Assembly (NCBI GenBank): GCA_019310865.1
Contig: JAFDDL010000094.1
Location: 1 to 10,174, forward strand
Direction: 5' to 3'
Length of the DNA stretch: 10,174 nt
Source: Deltaproteobacteria bacterium
GTDB taxonomy: Bacteria > Desulfobacterota > Desulfobacteria > Desulfobacterales > JAFDDL01
The position numbers and the translations under genes were made by a program. The notes under the pieces were generated by a model. The model saw only the letters and a program-made list of their open reading frames with translations, made no database searches and was not told where the DNA came from. Each line of letters starts with the position of its first letter. Position 1 is the stretch's first letter. Below are positions 6,358 to 10,174 of this stretch, one piece after another.

Positions 6358-7794
6358 GTTGATAACCAGTTTCTTTGTCAATGTATCCACGACACCGTCG
6401 ATGGGGTTCGCGAGGGGCTGTCACATTTTTCCCATCCGTCCCGCGTCGCGGTAATTTATGTCATCGATTCGAAAGATCCCGTCCGAATTTATGATCCCCA
6501 AAACCTGTTGCGCGGTCACGAGCCGAAACTGTTGGAGCATTATATCGATACGGACAAATGGCGGAAAGGTTTGCAGGGTGCCGGCAATCCAAAGCGATTC
6601 GGATACGTGATTCAGCCGCTGGCTGACCTGGATCTGGCCGGTCGGATTTCCTTTGGGGCCCGGTCGTTTCCAATTTTCTATCAGATGTGGTTCACGGAGC
6701 ATCACCCGGATGCGTGCCACATCGGACCCACCCAGAGATGGCTGGAAAACGCCGCCTCACGCCTATCTCACGATATCGCGAATCAAAATGATCTTTATAC
6801 CGGTATTTCCGGGTCGTTTTTAAGGGAGTATGCAACCCACGCCGTTCGGGATTTCATTGTGGACGAGATGAATGTCCGGCTCGGGTGGGACACGCAATTG
6901 CGAATCTATCCGATTTTGGATGCGGTTCTGGGCATCTCCAAAACACCCGAGGAAGGCTCCCGGGCCCGGGGCGGTTTGATCTTTGTCGATGCTTCCCATC
7001 TGGATGAGATTGAATTTATTGCAAAATTTCCTGAAATGGAGCGGCCGTTTCTATCATCTTATAAGCATGTGCGTAAGCTTCTGCTGACGGTTGAATTGTC
7101 GGATCGAAAACTTGTTTCCGACGGTCTCAAAATTGTTGGCATTGCCACCGATTCGCAGCTCGAGTTTTGCATCGAAGCCGATTTTCATGTTCGATATGGG
7201 TTTTTAAAGATTAATGGCGAGCCCATTTGCAGCTTTTCCGACGGAAACTTCAACTCAACCATTCATCAGGCCAAATTGGTGCAAGTCGAAGAGAGACTGC
7301 TGGAATCGACCATCGATCCGTCTACCCAGACCGAACTATTTAAAATCGTTTCCGAACTGGTGCATGCGGCGGAAAAAGAAGAGCACGGCTGCACGCTGGT
7401 GGTTGACTTGAACGACACGCCCATACGCATTTCGGGGCAGAACCTGGATACGCCCCTTGATCTTCGAGAGCCACGCAACCTGGAGTTGGCCAAATCCATG
7501 GCCAAGGTTGACGGCGCCCTGCATATTCGATCGGATTGCAGACTCAATGCGTTTGCCTGTCTGCTCGATGGGCGAACCATACCGTGGGAAGACCGATCCC
7601 GGGGCGCCCGGTACAACTCGGCATTGCGATTTACGTTTGAAAAGAGAAAAATGCTGGTGGTGGTGGTCTCATCGGATCGTCCGGTTTCCGTCATCGGGGA
7701 AGGCGCTGAACTGGGGGCGAAATGCGAGATTGAGCCCGTGTCCGAACGTGTTATCGACACGCCGACGCTAGTATCGTGGATAAAAGCGGGCTAA
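6355..7794 (+). CDS. Diadenylate cyclase-domain (DisA_N/DAC-like) protein with N-terminal putative sensor region
   Basis: From ATG 6355 the protein has 479 residues. The last 100 or so resemble the DAC domain, which makes c-di-AMP from two ATP. DGA is at 386-388, followed by alternating hydrophobic strands, then RGARYNSA (416-423) where canonical DACs have GTRHRAA, then a LVVVVSSDRP stretch (434-443) where they have VSEE or ISER. DGA and the first Arg of the second motif are kept, but His-Arg is replaced by Tyr-Asn. The N-terminal 320 residues have no signal peptide or membrane helix; they may be one of the DAC-associated sensor domains known as DACN types (DACNV is my best guess, from memory). 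A helical linker (VQVEERLLESTID, then ELVHAAEKEEHG) precedes the DAC part. It could be an active DAC, a divergent nucleotide cyclase, or a non-catalytic nucleotide-binding protein. It is apparently monocistronic. Confidence 0.75.
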   Translation: MVDNQFLCQCIHDTVDGVREGLSHFSHPSRVAVIYVIDSKDPVRIYDPQNLLRGHEPKLLEHYIDTDKWRKGLQGAGNPKRFGYVIQPLADLDLAGRISFGARSFPIFYQMWFTEHHPDACHIGPTQRWLENAASRLSHDIANQNDLYTGISGSFLREYATHAVRDFIVDEMNVRLGWDTQLRIYPILDAVLGISKTPEEGSRARGGLIFVDASHLDEIEFIAKFPEMERPFLSSYKHVRKLLLTVELSDRKLVSDGLKIVGIATDSQLEFCIEADFHVRYGFLKINGEPICSFSDGNFNSTIHQAKLVQVEERLLESTIDPSTQTELFKIVSELVHAAEKEEHGCTLVVDLNDTPIRISGQNLDTPLDLREPRNLELAKSMAKVDGALHIRSDCRLNAFACLLDGRTIPWEDRSRGARYNSALRFTFEKRKMLVVVVSSDRPVSVIGEGAELGAKCEIEPVSERVIDTPTLVSWIKAG

Positions 7795-7815
7795 GTAGTG
7801 TCCATCCACAAAAAA

Positions 7816-7845
7816 AAGGGCCCTCACGTTTTCGTGAGGGCCCTT
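7816..7845 (-). terminator. Intrinsic terminator of the cold-shock gene, possibly bidirectional
   Basis: A perfect 13-bp stem, AAGGGCCCTCACG (7816-7828) with its complement at 7833-7845, closes a TTTT loop. Read on the minus strand it is followed by a run of eight T (two of them inside the stem), the classical form for the cold-shock gene that ends 15 bases before it. On the plus strand there is no T run, but the hairpin lies 21 bases after the DAC-gene stop and may weakly end that transcript too. Confidence 0.9.
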
Positions 7846-7859
7846 GGTAAAATTGAAAA

Positions 7860-8060
7860 TCAGGCTACGGTGACGTTGACAGCAGCCGGGCCTTTCTGGC
7901 CTTGCTCGATGTCAAAGGTGACGCGATCGCCTTCTTCAAGCGTTTTGAAACCGGTCGCATTGATTCCAGAGTGATGAACGAATACATCCGGCCCTTCTTC
8001 CTGCTCGATGAAGCCGTACCCTTTGCTGCTGTTAAACCACTTGACAACACCATTTGCCAT
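7860..8060 (-). CDS. Cold-shock domain protein (CspA family)
   Basis: This 66-residue protein is one cold-shock domain, a five-stranded OB-fold that binds single-stranded RNA and DNA and melts RNA structure. It opens with [21 protein letters not shown]1 is KGYGFI at 13-18 and RNP2 is VFVHH at 26-30. The ending, [10 protein letters not shown], is typical of bacterial Csp proteins, and the length is full. ATG 8060-8058 is chosen over an upstream in-frame start that would add 19 residues, because a near-perfect Shine-Dalgarno (AAGGAGG) lies about 8 bases before it. It is monocistronic, with its own strong terminator. The leader is probably longer than 100 bases, as in cold-inducible csp genes, so post-transcriptional control is plausible but not shown. 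Confidence 0.96.
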   Translation of the reverse strand: MANGVVKWFNSSKGYGFIEQEEGPDVFVHHSGINATGFKTLEEGDRVTFDIEQGQKGPAAVNVTVA

Positions 8061-8188
8061 TGTGACGCCCTCCTTGTTTTGATGAGTTGCACCGGGTTTC
8101 AAACTTAAGGCAGCCACTTTGATAAATGGATCTATTCCTTAGAACGAAACCGCCACACGATTAAACACGGTTTTTTATACTCAGAACG

Positions 8189-8216
8189 TTGTTAGCATAT
8201 CTACAAAAAATATCAA
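8189..8216 (-). promoter_or_regulatory. Candidate promoter of the cold-shock gene with a long leader
   Basis: On the minus strand TTGATA (8216-8211) and TAACAA (8194-8189) are 16 bases apart. Transcription from here would give a leader of about 120 bases before the csp ATG. The -10 box is weak, and a TATAAA a little further down (8178-8173) lacks a matching -35, so the exact promoter is uncertain. Confidence 0.3.
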
Positions 8217-8306
8217 GCTGTTTTTGATTTTATTTAATCCGTGGCGCCAACCCGCAATGTAAGGCCCGCACATTCGAAAAAATTTATTCTTACCTATCTT
8301 TTTCTA

Positions 8307-8335
8307 TTGACATCTCAGGCCAGGCTTTTTAAATG
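8307..8335 (+). promoter_or_regulatory. Candidate sigma70-type promoter of the 2-oxoacid oxidoreductase operon
   Basis: A perfect TTGACA at 8307-8312 is followed after 17 bases by TAAATG at 8330-8335, which matches the -10 consensus at only 3 positions. The region upstream (8276-8300) is A/T-rich like an UP element. A start near 8342 would give an 85-base leader before the delta-subunit ATG. The strong -35 and weak -10 would suit a regulated promoter. The rest of the 366-base gap between csp and this operon shows no gene. Confidence 0.45.
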
Positions 8336-8345
8336 GTTTTATCAT

Positions 8346-8363
8346 TGTTGAATTAATTGAACA
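8346..8363. promoter_or_regulatory. 18-base near-perfect palindrome downstream of the kor promoter (candidate operator)
   Basis: TGTTGAATTAATTGAACA is symmetric at 16 of 18 positions; only the G/G pair at positions 5 and 14 breaks it. It lies just after the predicted transcription start, where a bound repressor would block elongation or initiation. The regulator is unknown. Confidence 0.4.
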
Positions 8364-8426
8364 GGCCGGGATTTGCACTCGATTTAACAACCGGTCATAG
8401 ATAAATAAGGATGGTGGACTCACGCC

Positions 8427-8639
8427 ATGGCAAAAAATTGTAAGGAAATTGTGATCAACCGCGATTGGTGCAAAGGCTGCGGCATTTGTGTTGCTTTTTG
8501 CCCCAAGGCCGTACTGGAACTTGACGCTCGAGATAAGGCTGTGGTGGCCCGGCTCGAGGATTGCATTTGCTGCCGGATGTGTGAACTTCGATGTCCGGAT
8601 TTGGCCGTAGAAATTGAAATGGAAAAGACGCAATCATGA
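8427..8639 (+). CDS. korD: 2-oxoacid:ferredoxin oxidoreductase, delta (ferredoxin-like) subunit
   Basis: This 70-residue protein carries two [4Fe-4S] binding motifs. The first is C15, C18, C21 and C25 followed by proline; the second is C46, C49, C52 and C56 followed by proline. It passes electrons between the catalytic subunits of a 2-oxoacid oxidoreductase and ferredoxin. Two further cysteines, C5 and C48, lie outside the motif positions. ATG 8427 is preceded by GGTGGA at 8 bases. Its stop overlaps the start of the alpha gene by four bases (ATGA), which is a sign of translational coupling and of equal amounts of subunits. The small ferredoxin-first order (D-A-B) is usual for the KorDABC type. 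Alternative names VorD or generic OorD cannot be excluded, since the substrate is set by other subunits. Confidence 0.88.
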   Translation: MAKNCKEIVINRDWCKGCGICVAFCPKAVLELDARDKAVVARLEDCICCRMCELRCPDLAVEIEMEKTQS

Positions 8640-9784
8640 ATGACAGCATTGAATTTGTTCAAGGAAATCAAGCATGTGTAGAAGGTGCCCTGTATGCAGG
8701 CCTTGAATTTTTCGCCGGGTATCCCATTACCCCTTCCACAGAGATCGCCGAGATCCTGTCGCGCCGACTGCCCCGGATTGGTGGCAAGTTTATCCAAATG
8801 GAAGACGAGATTGCTTCCATGTGTGCAATTATCGGTGCCTCGCTGACCGGTCATCGTGTCATGACCGCCACCAGCGGCCCGGGGTTTTCGTTGATGCAAG
8901 AAGCCCTCGGATATGCCGTTATGACGGAAATCCCGTGTGTAATCGCCAATGTTCAACGGGGGGGACCCTCCACGGGCAACCCAACCCATGTGAGCCAGGG
9001 CGATGTGAACCAGGCTCGCTGGGGAACACACGGCGATCATGCCATCGTGGCCCTGACCGCTTCGAATCACCAGGACGTGTTTGCCATGACGGTTGAAGCA
9101 TTTAATATCGCCGAAACCTATCGAACGCCGGTTGTGCTGCTGTTTGACGAGGTGATTGGCCATATGCGCGAATCGCTTCAAATTCCGAATCCGGGTGAAA
9201 TACCGCTTGTCAGCCGCCTGCAGACCGCTCTCAAGGAGGGGATAGACTATCACCCCTACCTGCCCAGGGAGGACGGGCGCCTGCCCATGAGTGATTTCGG
9301 AGGTGTTCACCGGTACAATGTGACCGGGTTGTTTCATGACATGTGGGGCTTTCCGTCCAATAATCCCAAGGTGGTGCATGGTCTAATGCGGCATCTGGTG
9401 GATAAAATCGAGAACAACGCCAATAAAATGGCCATGTATAAGGAGTATTATCTAGACGATGCGCGCGTTGTCCTGATTTCCTACGGTGCATCGGCCCGCT
9501 CGGCGTTGCATGTGGTTCGGCGTTCCCGGGCCAGGGGGATTCGAATCGGGTTGCTGGAATTGCAGACCCTGTGGCCTTTCCCGTCGGGCATTGTTCAGGA
9601 AAGATGCGATCAGGCTCGCCAGGTTGTCGTGGTCGAGATGAACATGGGCCAGGTGATGGCCTCCGTCAAGCAGGCGGTCGATCGCCCGGAGAAGGTGTTT
9701 TTATGCAACCGCATCGACGGTCAACTGGTAACACCGACGAACATTCGCACCCTTTTGAGAGTTATCCAGGGCAGGGGGATATAA
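8636..9784 (+). CDS. korA: 2-oxoacid:ferredoxin oxidoreductase, alpha subunit (KorA/VorB type)
   Basis: This 382-residue subunit holds the pyrimidine-binding side of the thiamine diphosphate enzyme that interconverts a 2-oxoacid plus CoA and an acyl-CoA plus CO2 with ferredoxin. GYPITPSTEIAE lies at 28-39, with the catalytic-site Thr and Pro. QMEDEIASM (54-62) has the TPP-activating glutamate. ATSGPGFSLM (78-87) and the substrate-side RGGPSTGNPT (108-117) follow, and THGDH is at 131-135. The C-terminal third forms the transketolase C-like domain. The motif set is that of 2-oxoglutarate oxidoreductase (KorA) but is close to the branched-chain VorB, so 2-oxoglutarate is likely and not proven. 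It overlaps the delta gene by 4 bases and is 3 bases from the beta gene. The probable role is the oxidative or reductive step of the citric acid cycle in an anaerobe. Confidence 0.92.
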   Translation: MNDSIEFVQGNQACVEGALYAGLEFFAGYPITPSTEIAEILSRRLPRIGGKFIQMEDEIASMCAIIGASLTGHRVMTATSGPGFSLMQEALGYAVMTEIPCVIANVQRGGPSTGNPTHVSQGDVNQARWGTHGDHAIVALTASNHQDVFAMTVEAFNIAETYRTPVVLLFDEVIGHMRESLQIPNPGEIPLVSRLQTALKEGIDYHPYLPREDGRLPMSDFGGVHRYNVTGLFHDMWGFPSNNPKVVHGLMRHLVDKIENNANKMAMYKEYYLDDARVVLISYGASARSALHVVRRSRARGIRIGLLELQTLWPFPSGIVQERCDQARQVVVVEMNMGQVMASVKQAVDRPEKVFLCNRIDGQLVTPTNIRTLLRVIQGRGI

Positions 9785-9787
9785 GAC

Positions 9788-10174
9788 ATGGCCATCAAAG
9801 ATTATATTCGAGAACGATTTTTACCCCATATCTGGTGCCCGGGCTGCGGCCACGGGATTGTGCTCAACGGTCTGATTCGAGCCATCGAGTCACTTGCGCT
9901 GAAAAAAAATGAAATCATAATGGTCTCCGGTATCGGCTGCTCGTCCCGGATAACCGGATATGTCGATTTCCATACCCTTCACACCCTTCACGGACGCGCC
10001 CTTGCCTTTGCCACGGGGGTGAAGTTGAGCAGACCCGAGCTCAACCTGATCGTTCCCATGGGCGACGGGGATGCCCTGGCCATCGGCGGGAACCACTTCA
10101 TTCACGCATCTCGGCGAAATAGCAATATCACCGCCCTGGTTATGAACAACCGGATCTACGGTATGACCGGTGGC
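9788..10174 (+). CDS. korB: 2-oxoacid:ferredoxin oxidoreductase, beta subunit (KorB type), truncated at window edge
   Basis: The first 129 residues are inside the window and the frame is open to the edge. This subunit binds thiamine diphosphate and a [4Fe-4S] cluster. WCPGCGHG at 16-23 gives C17 and C20, and GIGC at 48-51 gives C51; the fourth ligand of the family lies further on, outside the window. The TPP/Mg motif GDGDA at 92-96 is followed by the RRN and MNN residues (109-111, 119-121) that close the motif, and IYGMTGG is reached at the edge. ATG 9788 is three bases after the alpha stop; GGGGG inside the alpha gene's end serves as the ribosome site. A gamma subunit gene is expected just downstream but cannot be seen here. 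Confidence 0.93.
   Translation, partial: MAIKDYIRERFLPHIWCPGCGHGIVLNGLIRAIESLALKKNEIIMVSGIGCSSRITGYVDFHTLHTLHGRALAFATGVKLSRPELNLIVPMGDGDALAIGGNHFIHASRRNSNITALVMNNRIYGMTGG

Noticed and set aside
7266..7760. A 164-codon minus-strand frame, very rich in serine
   Set aside because: It is antisense to the DAC domain and has the low-complexity serine-rich look of a reverse-frame artefact.
8420..9379. A 319-codon open frame on the minus strand
   Set aside because: It lies wholly antisense to the delta and alpha oxidoreductase genes, whose motifs are clear. Its translation is rich in His, Arg and Gly with no recognisable domain, as expected of a shadow frame.

Overview
The window looks like a chromosomal segment of an anaerobic Desulfobacterota (deltaproteobacterial, probably sulfate-reducing) genome with roughly balanced GC. 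The basis is gene content: an acyl-CoA dehydrogenase beside both ETF subunits, a four-subunit-type 2-oxoacid:ferredoxin oxidoreductase, and signalling proteins of a kind frequent in that phylum. The taxon is inferred; no rRNA or other marker gene is present.

Layout from left to right. Positions 1-948 (minus strand) hold a two-gene unit: a class I SAM-dependent methyltransferase followed after one base by a partial gene that runs off the left edge. A divergent promoter region (949-1191) with three short ACCCAC-type sites separates it from an FHA-domain class III nucleotide cyclase (plus). Positions 2239-5313 are a fatty-acid/acyl-CoA oxidation unit: acyl-CoA dehydrogenase, etfB, etfA. A 159-bp imperfect inverted repeat, possibly a MITE, fills the gap to the convergent minus-strand pair GNAT acetyltransferase (5483-5920) and a DUF2080/AbrB-like small protein (5975-6232). 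Positions 6355-7794 (plus) encode a two-part protein with an unrecognised N-terminal region and a C-terminal diadenylate-cyclase (DAC/DisA_N-like) domain. A strong hairpin terminator separates it from a convergent cold-shock protein (7860-8060, minus). After a 366-base intergenic region with a candidate promoter and operator, a tightly packed operon begins (8427 to beyond 10174): ferredoxin-like delta, alpha and beta subunits of a 2-oxoacid:ferredoxin oxidoreductase.

How they work together: the dehydrogenase passes acyl-CoA electrons to EtfAB. The oxidoreductase makes or consumes reduced ferredoxin from 2-oxoacids. Both suit an anaerobe that oxidises organic acids completely. The remaining genes are regulatory or accessory. 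Two nucleotide-cyclase-type proteins lie about 4 kb apart, and each departs from its family's consensus at a substrate or catalytic motif. These departures and the long inverted repeat are the points most worth a second look. I found no complete transposase, tRNA, rRNA or CRISPR array.
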